A DNA stretch of 64,000 nucleotides from Malaya genurostris. Lineage: Eukaryota > Arthropoda > Insecta > Diptera > Culicidae. Numbering within the stretch: position 1 is the stretch's first letter; every line of letters begins with the position of its first letter. The stretch is taken from the NCBI RefSeq assembly GCF_030247185.1, contig NC_080571.1, forward strand, positions 235,692,666 through 235,756,665, given 5' to 3'. A model generated the notes under the pieces. It saw nothing but the letters and a program-made list of their open reading frames with translations. It was not told the origin of the DNA and searched no databases. Made by a program: the position numbers and the translations under genes. Below are positions 44,486-56,759 of this stretch, piece after piece.

Positions 44486-47400
44486 CAGTACTATTGATTC
44501 AACAAACCAATATATTGCAACTGCAACCATCGTGAAACAACACAAACTAACTTCAACCGAGAAAAAGGGTTATAACAAGATCCAGTAAAAAAAATGTATC
44601 TCGATTTTATTTAAGACCAATGTTATGAAATAAAGCGGCTCTGTTTATGTTTAGTATCTTCAGCTACATAAAACAAATGTATGAATAAAAAAAAAATTTG
44701 TGTGAGTCTGTGCAACGCAGTTGAGCAAGAGAAAGGATGGCACTTTAATATCAGTTTTATTTTGAATCCTATGAATTCTGGTGAGATAACTTGACCAATT
44801 TGGTAGAAGACATCGATTTCTCCCCATTTTGCAGGCGAGTTAGTCAAGGGTCGTGTTTGGCTCATTCAGGAAAAAACCTGTTCTAATCCATATAGTAGAG
44901 TAAAGATGCCTTTTTCATATCACTCATATTCTCAAATATAACACAGTGGTATTCTTGAAATGATTTTCCTTTGCCTCTTGCATGAAGAAGAATGAAGTTT
45001 ATTTGAGTATTAACTAGCCTTGTCTGTAAAGTTACACAGTTCGGAACAAATTAAACCAGGTGCCGGATCGGCTAAGCCATCTCTGAGAGAATGGAGTGAA
45101 TTCCACTATTTCAGATAATTACGAAGCCGGATTTCGGGGACCGCCATTACCACAGTCGGTTCGCATGATCATCAATTTACATGATCTACAGAGATAATCT
45201 ATAGTCTATAGTTAAGTAAGACGCATTCATGTCAAAAATATTCGTCGTCTTTTCAATCGTGTAATCGATTGTTAGTTTTTCAAAGTACAATTTCGGTCAT
45301 CCCAAATAATTCTTGGTAAAATGTTAAACAACTGAAACAAAAAAACGTTCTAGTCGTATTTGAAAAATATATAATTAGTTTAATACTAGAACGAATTTCC
45401 AAGTATCAGCTCGATGACGTCTGTTGAAACTGTTGGCTTTTAGTAAAATGAGATGTATGAAAGATTCCAGTAGAAATCAGAATCTTCTAAATTCGTTCGA
45501 AAACGATAAACGCCATTGAATGTGGATACATGTTGAGGTAAAAAAACGGGTGCTGAAATGGTATGTGGTTAGATTAGTATGTTTAATTGTTAGGTGGAAA
45601 AAGTGTTTATTTTTTCTGTAATTGTCGCACCTTCCCCGAAAACAGTCGCCTACTCTCTCTGAGACGCACTTTTGTTACTTTTTATCAATATCGAACAAAA
45701 AATCAATTTAAATATTTGAAAATGAAATAGTGAAAAGTAGGCTTGCGATCTGTGTAACTGCGTTACCATTGAGCTACCCTGGGCATGGTGGGCAGTACGG
45801 ATCACTTTGGGAATCACTGTTCTAGAAGATCCGTCTTCTTACATATTGCTGTTTATTCTGTGCCATCAAATAACCAAACAGGTATATAAAGCAAAGTCTG
45901 GTGACCGTAACACGACCGAGTTCAGGTAACATGCAAAAAATTTCTTCTAAATCAACTTCACATCCAAGTCATATACCATTCTATTTATTTGGTCTCATCG
46001 CCCCATAGCCTACAATTTAACTTTATCCTGCTTTGACCTGTAAATAAAAGAAAAATGTGCACTCAATTTTCTCAGAAATCAGGTTCAGGTTCTAGATTGA
46101 AGAAAGCGACATTACCCACCCACTTTTTCTAACGATATTTTCACCGTCGCTCTCAACGACGGTATGCAAGCTTTAGCCCTCATCACCTTATAGTTCAGAA
46201 ACCGAAAGTCCCATCCTATAAAAATTTAGAATTTTTGTATGGGACCGCAACACTATTCATTTGAATCCAAGTTTATGAAAATGGGTACTGCTATCTCGGA
46301 GAGAGTTCTGCTTGGGAATATGGGACTACCATTTTAGGTATTTCCGTAACTGGAAACGGGGGACCGGTATAGCCAAAGCCATCCATTAAATAACAAGGCC
46401 AACGATTAAAATGGTTTTTAGCATGGTTCCGAAAAGTGTTTACGTTCTTTGCATCGTACTTTTATGACGGATTAGCATGAATCTCTTTGTAACTCTGGAA
46501 CCGACAGTCGGATCCGTATAAAGTTAAGACCATATTTACAGTGCTGTAGTCATTTGAATCAAATTTGGTGAGAGTCTGAAAATATTTAAGTGAGTTCTAA
46601 TTTAGAAATGTTGAGTTCCCAATTCCCGGTACTTTCGGAACCGGAAACTGAAGGCCGGTAAAACTGAGGTAAAATAATTTAACTAGATGCGGGTGCCACC
46701 AATTAATGTTGTTTTAAATTAAACGATGGCATTTTGGTCAATTGGTTTCTCGTCGAGAATTTTTTTTTGTTACCGGTCAACGTTTCTTTTTCATAAAATT
46801 GATTTTGGATACAAAATAAAGTACTCTAATAAGAATGATTTGAGTAATTGCCAGAAGCCTGCTGCAACGCTCACATGGCCTATTGGTATCATCCGCGGAA
46901 CCGAAAGTATCAGCATTGATACGTTTAAATTGGAACATTGAACCCTTTGACGGTTACGTCACTTATACGATTACATGTCAGGGACCGGAAGTGACATTCT
47001 TTCGGTACACAAACTCAATTAATGACCTTTTAGAAGCAATCAAATTGACCTAAGCGAGTTGAAATCGACTTTGCCATCTTCAAGGAAATTAAACGGAGAA
47101 AAGGTGCGTTACGACACACATACCATTACATCTTCAGAACTAGAATAGACAGTCATTTGATCATTCAATTTGATCAATGGCTCAATAGTAGCTTTCAAAC
47201 TAGCCTAAGCTTGTGGAAATCGGTTCAGTTAACTCTGATTAAATTGAGCAGATCTTGTTTCGAAGTCATGCTAGGACCGATCAGGATCAGCCCCGCTATA
47301 ATGCAGTGTTTGCAACAAATGGACAAAATTTGGTAGATTCCTTGTAATCGACGTAGTTTTGCCTTCCTCATATAATTAGTTATGCAGCCACTTGAAAGAT

Positions 47401-48041
47401 CGACTAGTGCAGAAATGTCACGTACCAGCCGGCTCGGTTCGTCGAATTGAGCATTGTTTGAATGTATGTGAGACAAGTAATTTCACACACTTTTCTCCGA
47501 ACAATCTCTGATCTTAACCGATTTTAGCGAGCTTAAATTCAAATAAAATACCTTACGGCCCCATATGGAATACTTGAATGTTATTCGGTTTCGGAATTAC
47601 ATGGTGATGAAAATTAAAAAATATCTAAATTGGATTCGAAACTATTACTGTTAGTTAGTGACCGCACAATCCGACCTCGGAAGTACTGGTCCCGGATTCT
47701 GGCTCCGAAAGTACCGAAAATATTCCAAAATCGATTATCTCAGAGATGGCTTCACCAATTCTCACGATTTTTCAAATGAAGAACTTACTGTTCCATACTG
47801 AATTTCGGATCCGTTTTGCGGTTCTGAAAGATTAAGCAGATTAAAATTTAACATTTCGATCTGCGTTTAGAGCAACGGTGCAGTAATACGAAAACAAAAT
47901 CTAAATTGGGCTAAAATTTGAAATTTGAAGATCTTGTTAGTTGATGACATTACACTATTATTTTTAGCCAAAACATCAGTAAATATTACACTAAAGGCTA
48001 TGTACAAATGTGAGTATCGCAATTTTTTCAAGTGCAGTCTA
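44486..48041. other. Non-coding, largely degenerate culicid repeat
   Basis: No gene. 45000-47860 contains many eroded copies of 'ggaaccgaaagtcggatcc'-like and 'tctcagagatggct'-like modules (for example 46200, 46490, 46620, 47690). A clearer copy is listed at 46945-47240. A tRNA-like half is visible near 45740-45785 on the minus strand. Confidence 0.45.
46945..47240 (+). repeat. Two degenerate modules of the composite culicid repeat
   Basis: 'gacggttacgtcacttatac' starts one module. 'catttgatcattcaatttga', 'tcaatggctcaatagtagct' and 'aaatcggttcagttaactct' form the second, parallel to 15120-15260 and 15300-15415. Confidence 0.65.
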
Positions 48042-48974
48042 CAGGGTCCGGCACTCGAAGTGTAACCAATTAAAAAGGCCATAAATTCAGTTTGGAAAAT
48101 TACTTTTACTTAATTCAAAGTACAAAATGTGTAAAAATAATACAAAATTCAGAATCAATTTACTTTTGCTCGATATGACCACCTTTTGCCTTGACTTGAT
48201 GGCTTGAGAGAGCGAAGGAGTTGCTTCGTTTGGCCGAATGTGACTTGCAGGTATTTAGGCCCACTCGCGGACAATAACTTTTTTCAGCGCCTCGAGACTG
48301 GTGTATCTTTTAGTTCGGACTTTGCTCTCCAAAATGGCCTAAAGAGAATAATCCATTGGATTCGCACTTCGAGAGCCATTGTGTGGACGTGATGAAGTTC
48401 GGAACATTGTTTTTCAGCCATTCTTGGTTCACTCGAGCTTTGTGAGACGGTGCCGAGTCCTGCTGAAACGTCCATGGTCTGCCACCGAAATGTTTGTCTG
48501 CCCACGGCTTCAAAGCAACCTCCAGAATACTTTCCCGATAATATGTCGCATTTACCTTGACGCCAGGATCGATGAAAACGATTGGAGAGCGCCCATCTGC
48601 GGTTACAGCGGCCCAAACCATTATCTGTTGCGGGTGCTGCCTCCTGGTGGCCAATCGATGACTCAAATTCTCGTATGAATGGTCGGTCAAGTAAACCCTA
48701 TCGTTTTGAGAGTATACGAATTGCTCAATTGGAAAAATTTTCTCGTCAGAAAATACAATGTTCGGAAATTGACCGCTTTCGGCCAAACGAAGCAACTCCT
48801 TCGCTCTCTCAAGTCATCAAGTCAAGGCAAAAGGTGGTCATATCGAGCAAAAGTGAATTGATTCAGAATTTTGTATTATTTTTACACATTTTGTACTTTG
48901 AATTAAGTAAAAGTAATTTTCCAAACTGAATTTATGGCCTTTTTATTTGGTTACACTTCGAGTGCCGGACCCTG
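48042..48974 (-). mobile_element. maT-like (DD37D) derivative with ~199-bp inverted arms, 933 bp
   Basis: 'cagggtccggcactcgaagt' (48042) and its exact inverse ending at 48974 are flanked by TA (48040-48041 and 48975-48976). The inverted similarity extends about 199 bp, to about 48240 on the left and 48776 on the right, with few mismatches. The left arm includes the natural 3' end of the transposase. The right arm is a duplicate of it replacing the normal 5' end and N-terminal coding region. Confidence 0.9.
48270..48795 (-). pseudogene. maT-like transposase fragment
   Basis: Minus-strand reading: NIVFSDEKIF (first Asp), FVYSQNDRVYL, IMVWAAVTADGR and WTFQQDSAPSHKA (second Asp). A small deletion and frameshift then fall where relatives have SPDLNPMD. 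After the shift, NPMDYSL, a stop for the expected Trp, and AILESKVRTKRYTSLEAL are readable, and the last catalytic Asp is in NPMD. Spacing in relatives is 37 (DD37D). The N-terminal DNA-binding domain is absent because the 5' end was replaced by the inverted arm. C-terminal codons (KAKGGHIEQK) lie in the left arm. Confidence 0.85.
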
Positions 48975-48976
48975 TA

Positions 48977-49825
48977 TAGAAATAATAAGTCTACATCGAT
49001 TGATCCCCGACAAAATTCAAAAACATATTCAGATCTCTACATGGAAGAACTTCTTCATATTATTTCTCCTTCCGCCAGAAGACCGTTCCTAGAATCACTT
49101 CACATACATACTTAACTTATTCTATTAACAAAGACTAGGGTTCAGTCGCAAGAAATTGCGACGCCGTTATTGGTTTCTGCCACGGAATTCCACCACACTT
49201 GGCACCATTTCTCGGTTTCTGAAAGAACCAGAACAAAACATTTATTCTGTATTCGTTCAAGCTCAAGCGAATGATCATATCTTAACAGGTCACCCCCCCC
49301 CCCCCCCTATTTCACTAGCAACTCACTTGACAGCCCTATTCCGTTTCATCGATGACAGAAAGAACAAAAAAAGCACCGACTTCAGCCGCCGTAATCAGAA
49401 CAGTCGAAACTGCTTGCTGAACACGCAAAGTAGAAATTAACATTGCTAATGAGCTTTTTCGTCACATTTTTCAATGCGGTAAAGTATAGTCAGACACTGC
49501 GCTATCGCCACCGCGACCGACGACTAGTGCAATGTTCAATATTCATTAAAAGAATTCAGTTGACTTTTTATCGATTCCTTTGCCGAGCTCTGCTTCGTTG
49601 CTGGAGAGGATGAACACTAACAGCGGAATAACAGATATATGCATATGCATACTAATGAGCTTTTACGGAAAGTAGATTTTCGCTACGAGGAAAGAGATCG
49701 ACATTTCTACGTCACCAATGGTTAAAGTTTCATTTTTCAACTAATTGATTTATTTTCTAAGCATCTGATAGTTTAGAATTATTGGATTGATTGAAAAGCA
49801 TTATAACATCACTGACGGGATCAAA
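48977..49825. other. Non-coding; C homopolymer at 49289
   Basis: No gene seen. A run of about 16 C bases lies at about 49289-49304. 49560-49690 is featureless. Confidence 0.4.
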
Positions 49826-49836
49826 AAGAGGTTTGC

Positions 49837-49989
49837 TGGGAACGGGTCTAGCGTGATGGGTTAGTCGATACCTTTCACGTAGCCCACATGGGTTCGATCC
49901 TCATCCCCGCACATAGGGTCAGAAAGCTTTTTCTGGTCCGAAGAGGCGAATGACCTGAAGGTTAAAACCTCTATAATTAAAACAAAAAT
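49837..49989 (+). repeat. tRNA-derived SINE, family A, copy 4, best preserved
   Basis: It starts 'tgggaacgggtctagcgtga' (box A about 'tagcgtgatggg'), with box B 'gggttcgatcc'. The body 'ggtccgaagaggcgaatgac' and the tail 'taattaaaacaaaaat' follow. A perfect 11-bp duplication 'aagaggtttgc' flanks it (49826-49836 and 49990-50000), the hallmark of LINE-mediated SINE insertion. Confidence 0.9.
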
Positions 49990-50000
49990 AAGAGGTTTGC

Positions 50001-51620
50001 CTTTCTCATAAAGAAACAGAAATAAAAAATAATGTTTGATACGAAGTGAACATTGTCAAAGCTAAATAAAATGTAGGTTAAATCCAATCTTCAGTAACAT
50101 CTTCAGTAACATTATCTTCAGTAACATTATCAAGCAATCTTCAGTAACATTATCTTCTACCTGAGAACCGCTTCCGAAACGAAAGCCTGGGTGTGGATCT
50201 GGTTCCACAGAATATCTTTGAGTTTATATAGATCAGACTTTCGGTTACGGAATTAGGGGCTGGGGTCCACTAGGAGATTGATAGTACCTATTAGCTCTCT
50301 CCGGACTGTACCAGCCTAGATGCCGTGTGGAATCCGGCGGAAAAAAATGAACCAAGAATAGATCCACTGGGTTCCTGCTTCCATGTCGTAAAAGGCGACA
50401 ATTGCAGGAGTTTCTTTTTCCTTTCAGTTATCAGATATTTTCAATGTTTTACTTCTGATTACTCTATTTTACTAAATCATCTCTATTCAATCTATAAATT
50501 TCCGTCTAGCTTCGGAGAAAAGTTTAATTAGGAATGATTTCTTCTTCCATGTTATTGATTGTCTTTCAGGATTATAAAATGAATGATAAAAATAAACCAT
50601 TGCGCAAATCCGTTTATATTACAAAGTTAATAACAGAGATAACATATATCGGTATATTGAATACATAGTAAAAAACACTTGATATTAATATTTCAAACAG
50701 TAAATTAATATTTTTCTCGGTAGCCGGCTGCCCAGATCAACTAATATAACCAATTAATAATTTCAATAAATAATTCAAATAATAAAGCGGAAATAATAAA
50801 GAATCAAGACGCGCGTGAAATCTGTTGACCTTTGTTTGGTGATTTAAAATGATTTTATAATAACTGTTTAGAATATTTCAATGCAATGAATCAAGTTTTT
50901 TGTCTAAATCCTATTCGCTCGTTTATTTTGTATCACGTAGTTTCATTTATAAAAACGTGCTTAATCCACCTAGCAGTGAGATGATACCTTTTTTTTATCA
51001 ATCCGCATGTGTTTTTTTGCATGACTAAAAAAAACGCGAAAGGTAGATGCATAAACGAGTGACTGCATACTCGACAGCCGGCTGTCCGGAGTTTTGTCAA
51101 TTTCGGAGATTGACTGTTTCGTGCATTATATTGCCAGCACAAAGTAACACATAAAACGATAATACTTAAAAACATTCTTGGTAGCCGGCTACCCAGAGCA
51201 ATAAACACATGATAACATTATTAAAACATTTACTAACAAAGTATCCTTTCCTGTGATGCATGTGGGAATGCAGAGGATTCCTCGGTTCTTAGTAGCAACA
51301 TGCATCGAACTAACAATCCTTTCCCTCCCAAGTAGATCTGCATTCGGACGTGGCCGGCGTCGGTATTGATCAGCATGCATGGTTCAATACAATTTGCACA
51401 GTGTGAAACAATGTGTTATTCCCAAACATGTTACTTCAAAAAATCATTTTGCAATCTCAATTGGTCCAGATCAATAACGGAGTAGCAACACACGGGCGGT
51501 CTCTAATGCTAATGCTAATGCTAATCAGACTTTCGGTTACGGAATTACAAGGTGATGAGTGAAAAGAATTAAAAATGCAATAGTTTACTTTTGTAGAAAA
51601 AGGTATAAAATGAGTTAATT
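50001..51620. other. Non-coding with small tandem repeats
   Basis: Around 50090-50155 'cttcagtaacattat'-type units repeat four times. At about 51502-51524 'taatgc' repeats about four times. 50160-50290 and 51525-51560 carry degenerate culicid repeat modules ('cagactttcggttacggaat' occurs in both). 50939-50990 has the 'cttaatccacctagcagtga' head of the composite repeat. No gene seen. Confidence 0.4.
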
Positions 51621-51625
51621 TTTCA

Positions 51626-51802
51626 AGACTCAAGAGATGGGTGCTCCAGCGAAAAAGATTTAGCTCAAATGAGGAGGTCATCGCTGAAACTGAAGCTTAT
51701 TTTGAAGCGAAAGATAATTTTTTTTATAAACATGGTATTGAAAAATTGGAAAAACGTTGGAACCATTGTATCACCCTAAAAGGTGATTAAGTTGATGAAT
51801 AA
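51626..51802 (+). pseudogene. Mariner transposase C-terminal remnant
   Basis: The plus strand reads RLKRWVLQRKRFSSNEEV, then EAYFEAKDNFFYKHGIEKLE and KRWNHCITLKGD, a stop, VDE and a stop. This matches the extreme C-terminus of mariner (DD34D-type) transposases, whose ends read KRWxKCIxLxGDYxE. No catalytic region and no terminal repeats remain. Confidence 0.8.
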
Positions 51803-51902
51803 AAAAAATGACTTATTGATCTATGTGTTATGCGAACGCATGGTCTCACGTTGCGAATAAGAGAGAAGACTGGTTCGATCATAATGGTTGAGAAATCTGA
51901 AA

Positions 51903-51960
51903 CGCCCGCCTTGTAGTTTGAACTTGGCGCCATCCGACTACCACTTATTTCGATAGAAAT
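51903..51960 (+). pseudogene. Fragment around the third catalytic Asp of another mariner
   Basis: The frame beginning at about 51905 reads SLNLAPSDYHLFR before a stop. LAPSDYHLF is the invariant motif containing the third Asp of mariner transposases. It lies about 100 bp after the C-terminal remnant of a different copy, so at least two elements decayed here. Confidence 0.65.
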
Positions 51961-53920
51961 AAAACTCTTTAATTGGCACATGCGTTCGTTGGCCCACACG
52001 TCAAGAAATTGTTTTAATTCGGAATTTATACAAAGAGATTCTTGTCTAACTGAGAGTAGAAAAATGTGAGTTTCCGCTGCTGGAAATAATGTTGTACATA
52101 GTGTTGAATATGAAGACATTTGCAAGAAAACTCTGGTTCAATTTAAATATGGTTTGACGAGTTTTCAGTTTAATTCAAAGTGTGTTCTGATGATAACTGA
52201 ATGGTTTTTGAACTTTATTCTTTCAACGTGAGGATTTGTTACTAAACACTGTAAAATAACTGCGAAAACTTTGCTAAACTCAATAAGTTTTAATTCCTTT
52301 CCTCACTGGAGTTATTTCAATTTTGCTTGAACTAACTAAATATTAATATGGAGTGACTGTACGAAGCTAGTTAACTTGTATTATTCCTACTTTTCTAATA
52401 ATTCGGGTTTCAGTTACAACTATAAGGCACTGCACTACAAATGACTGTTAATTTTCGCTTTGAAATTGAGGCATCAGTTTTTTTATGTTCTCATTTCTGT
52501 ATCTATGCGAAATGTGCTTTCGAAAAAAATTGTTGAAAATTTTGAATGCCCTGAAATGGACCGTTCTGTCGTTGGTGTTGGAGAGATGCTGATCAAGATC
52601 ATCTAGCACCAGATGATCAAAGTAATCTAGCGTTTTTCTCGTATACTTATTTAGTTATGTTTCCACTTTGTCTGCTGTCAAACCGTTTGCTTGAAGCTAA
52701 TTTCGAACCTTGTTTCAACATTGTTGAAATGAAAATAGAGATCAGATTCCAGTTTCTAAAAGCGAAACCAACACAGTTTCGTCTCAAGCGAAAACGACAT
52801 AACGACATAGATTTCCAGGATACTTGATCTTAAGCCACCATTCTCCAGTCGCTCTGTACTCACGCTGCGCGTGTATCTTCGATTGTGCACACCCAGATCC
52901 AACCCGTAGACGACGACTTCTTCGAGGTTCTCTGCTGAGGATCACATAGGAAGGCTACATGTCCAGCCGACTGTAATCTGCCGTGTTTTATAAACCTTGC
53001 AATATCCGCATGTTTGTATACTTGGTACAGCCCCTAACTCATGTGTGTGCACCATTCTCCCTTCTCTTCTTTACCGCCAAGTATTGAGCGCAGAATTTTT
53101 CTCTCAAAAACACCGACTACTCGGATTTTTCTCTCAATTTTCACTAGTAAATTTTTCAAGTGAATGCATAAATTTTCTATATGAAAAAGGCTAAAAGTAT
53201 ATCTTTATAGAATGGAATTGTTATCATGATTTTGTGATAATATTAACAAATGAGTACAAATTAAGCAAAAAAGAATATCAAGGATGGTGAACACTATAAA
53301 TGGTCCCATCTGCTGAAGAAGGTTTATCGGTAACAATTTCTTTTTTCTTCATGTTTTCTAACATTGCTTCTGATAACATGGAATATTGTTCATAATGTAA
53401 GATAGTAAAAAGAAACAATTGCTTATTATGCTGTAATAAACGCTACCTCTAAACAAAAAGCAGCTGTGATTGTCAGATTCGATTTAATAACTTTTTCATT
53501 TTGTTTTGCGTTTAAATTTGTTGTCATCTTCATATACAGACTTTTAATAAAGAATTTTGATCCATCAATACAGATTTTTCTAGTGAAAAATATAGATTTA
53601 AATGTGCACGCTAAATGAAATTGAACAAAGCACGCTGCAAACGGAGCATAGACGATGGTGTTTTTTCTGCCGTACCAGCACGTACCGATGCGTACCGGTC
53701 TGGCATCGTCATTTTGTATGACGGTTTAAAAGTTTTGACACTGATCACTCTATAATTTCGGAACCGAAAGTCGGATCTGGATGCAACTTTAATTTGAATA
53801 ATGATTCGTGAAAATCGGTTTCATCGTTGCTGAGAAATCGAAGTGAATTCCGTTTTTGGAGCTTTTCTTCACTATTATCATTTAGGGGTTATCTCGTTTG
53901 TGCTTAGGGAACGTAACCGT
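51961..53920. other. Non-coding, nothing recognised
   Basis: No gene. 53690-53880 is a degenerate module of the culicid repeat ('tttcggaaccgaaagtcgga'). Confidence 0.4.
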
Positions 53921-53923
53921 TTT

Positions 53924-54189
53924 GAATTTTCTTTACGTTTCGTCTTTGACTCGTCAGTGCAGAGCAGTTCAAATTGAAGTGCCTAATACAAAACTCGGCA
54001 GTTTAAGTTTCTGCTATTCGCAGAACACTTTTTATTTCGCTCCGAAGTGCCTCGTTTTTTCTAACGTCCCAAACGAAAACGTTTGTTTTCGGCTTAGCGG
54101 TTCGAATTGAGCTGCCGAGTTTTGCATTAGGTAGTTCAATTTGAACTGCTCTGCACTGACGAGTCAAAGAGGAAACTTGAAGAAAATTC
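53924..54189. mobile_element. Palindromic MITE, 266 bp, arms of about 85-95 bp
   Basis: The left arm 'gaattttctttacgtttcgt' to 'cctaatacaaaactcggcag' is repeated in inverse as 'ctgccgagttttgcattagg' to 'gaaaattc'. 'gactcgtcagtgcagagcag' is identical in both arms. Fragments of the same family occur near 13640, 19572, 37480 and 63640. I could not identify a target duplication. Confidence 0.8.
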
Positions 54190-55010
54190 ACTATTATCGA
54201 TGCTTACGGAACCAGGCACCTAGTAGTTTCAAAGTAGGTTTCTATATCTACTAACTAACAAGATCTGCAAACTGGAACTAGAATTTACCAGTAAGTTTTA
54301 TAAAAAATTGCATCTCTTTTCGTCATCACTTGTGAAAAAAAAATCTTGAAATTGAACATTATTCTCTTATCGCGCTGTAATACTGTAACAGGAAGTCGGA
54401 TCCGGATTGACTTTTCGGTAACTTTTTAAATAATTCCAAGACCTTTTATTAGCATTTTAGTTTGTGAAAATCGGTTAAAAATTTTCAAGAAAATTCCACA
54501 TACTACCTTGTAATTCCGGAATCGGAAGTCATATAAACATGAAATTCAATCGCAAGCTATGGAACCATAAGACCCTTCATTTGAATCTGAGTTTGTAAAA
54601 ATCGGTGCAGCCAACAACGATTACAACATCAACTGCAACTGATCGTCGATTAGTGCTGTATGAATAAACTTTTTATTGATGTTTCAAAATGTCAGAGGAC
54701 ATTTTTCGACTACAAAATTTGGTGGTACAGCCCTGCCTAGAGTGAATCAAGTGAATGATTTAGGAATACAAAAGGATGGAAAATTGACATTCGATTTATC
54801 GATTGAGAACGCGTCAGGTGTTTGGTTTGCTCATTAAATTTTGGGATTGTATAAAAACGCTTTGTTCGTTTGGAACTCCGAAACCTTTCCGCGGCGAGAC
54901 CCTGCCAACCTGCCACTCTACCCTGATAGATGTAAACTAATTGGAATCAATACTTTGCTAAGTCGCCGTAAAAATTAGCAAGCATCACAAAATTGATTAG
55001 CGGAGAGATT
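54190..55010. other. Non-coding, degenerate culicid repeat modules
   Basis: 54380-54610 carries 'acaggaagtcggatccggat', 'ttgtgaaaatcggtt' and 'ggaatcggaagtcatat' modules in tandem. The rest shows nothing I recognise. Confidence 0.4.
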
Positions 55011-55018
55011 GATACACC

Positions 55019-56292
55019 TAGAGCTGTGCGCCGCCGCGCCACGCCGCCGCCGCCGATAATTTCGACACGCCGCCAATTTAAGAAAAAGATGATCAGCGCG
55101 CCGGTTATCACATTTTAATCGTGCCGCCGATAATATTACATTAGCCGAAAAATGATTTCATCAATGTGGAAAATTGTTTACAGTTTTCATGAAAATTCAT
55201 TGAAAATTACAGTACAGTTACTTTCCTCCTACTTATACTGAAAATCAGTACTACCGATGTCAACCGAAGCCAATGTCATTTGATTCAAAGCCTATTTTCT
55301 GTCTTTATTTAAAAGTTTTTGAGCTATTGGCACATTATCGGTCGCGACATCTGAAAATGAAAAATGGAACCAAAAAAGGGAGGGTTCTTCCGAAAAAAAT
55401 AAATAATGTTAGGTTTTTTTCCGATTAATATTTTTTTTAGAAACCAGTGTAGTGTTGATTTCTCAGGTACTAGAATGTTTAGTGATCGAGTACCATTTAT
55501 TTTGGATACTTTATTTGTTATTTCCCGGCATTTGAAAAATGGTATTGAACAAAATTTCATGATCCATTCTAAATAAACGTTAGTTTTCGCACAATAGATT
55601 AAGATCAACGTTACCAACTCAAAGTAAAAACATTTTCTTCTACTTCTACTATGACTTTTCAAATGAATTTACCCGTTTTTATAAGAAATCGTAACAAATG
55701 TGAAGTAATTAAAATTTGAATTTGTTAATTTTATATTATTTTTGATATCTGAATGAATTTGAGCGCCTAATCGATTTTATGTTAATTACATACGTACGAA
55801 AAAGATATACTTATTTTTTGAGTTGATAAAACGATTTTTATACATGATAATTATCAACTATGTAAAAAGCGATTTGAAAAATAGTTCCGAATAAAACTTC
55901 ATATTTCTTGCTCATAATAAAAAAACCCTTTGTATATGAATGAAATATTTATTTAAACAATAGTCAACCATCTCCAAATATCGCACTTATATTCATCTCA
56001 ATTTCTCCTCTAATTCGATGCATTCGAAAACATTTACCATCTCCATTCACTACGTTGGCTTTAATGGATCACATAAACATTAGGATCGTTGATTGTAGGT
56101 CAACAAAACAATAAGATAGCGAAATTGTCCTGTGTGAAAATTTTTAATATGTTTATAATTGATTACGCCGAATCGCGCCGCCTCCGCCGCCGATGTTTTC
56201 AGGAAATAGCGTCACGCCGATTCGCCGCCGCCGCTGGTCAAAAAGACGTTTCAGCCGCCGATGTTGACAATTTTGATCGGCGCACAGCTCTA
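55019..56292. mobile_element. hAT-type non-autonomous element, 1,274 bp, with GCC-rich ends
   Basis: The termini 'tagagctgtgcgccg' and the inverse 'cggcgcacagctcta' are flanked by the exact 8-bp duplication 'gatacacc' (55011-55018 and 56293-56300). About 100 bp at each end is packed with GCC/CGCC repeats ('cgccacgccgccgccgccga'). The approximately 1 kb interior is AT-rich, and its largest open frame (55324-55662 minus) does not resemble a hAT transposase. It is therefore mobilised in trans or is a relic. Confidence 0.9.
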
Positions 56293-56300
56293 GATACACC

Positions 56301-56600
56301 TGAGTTATGTTCTGAAGTAAATCTTTGTACACCGAATACTACATGGAATGAAAAGTCTCGGGCCTCTCACAGAAAAGGCATAAATAGTTTCGAACCATGT
56401 ATAATTTTGTTGAGAACAAGCCTCTAGAGGGCCCAATACTAAATTTCATGACAATCTATCCACTAGTGCTGGAATAACAGCTGATCGTGTCAGACGAGTT
56501 CTAGTTTTCATCAAGCTATGCTGAAAGACGCACCAGCGCACTCATGCATATAAGCAGGAATCAGAACAGATTGGCTCGAATGGCCATCCTCTGTATTCTC
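56301..56600. other. Non-coding, nothing recognised
   Basis: Spacer between the hAT element and a mariner remnant. No feature that I can support. Confidence 0.4.
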
Positions 56601-56611
56601 CCAACCTGAAA

Positions 56612-56759
56612 AGGTTTCTTCAGAGAAAGAAATTTTCGTCGAATGCTGAGGTCATTGAAGAAACGGAAGCCTATTTTTCAAGGCTTTGACAATGTATATT
56701 TGTTGAAGGATCAATGGGTTAAGTGTATCACTCTAGATGGAGATTATACAGAAGAATAG
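56612..56759 (+). pseudogene. Mariner transposase C-terminal remnant (second copy)
   Basis: RFLQRKKFSSNAEVIEETEA, then after frame changes WVKCITLDGDYTEE and a stop at 56757. It is the same region as the remnant at 51626-51802 but a different, more frameshifted copy. Confidence 0.75.

Noticed and set aside
45740..45785. tRNA 5'-half-like sequence, minus strand ('ggtagctcaatggtaacgca')
   Set aside because: No T-arm/box B partner. Likely a SINE scrap.
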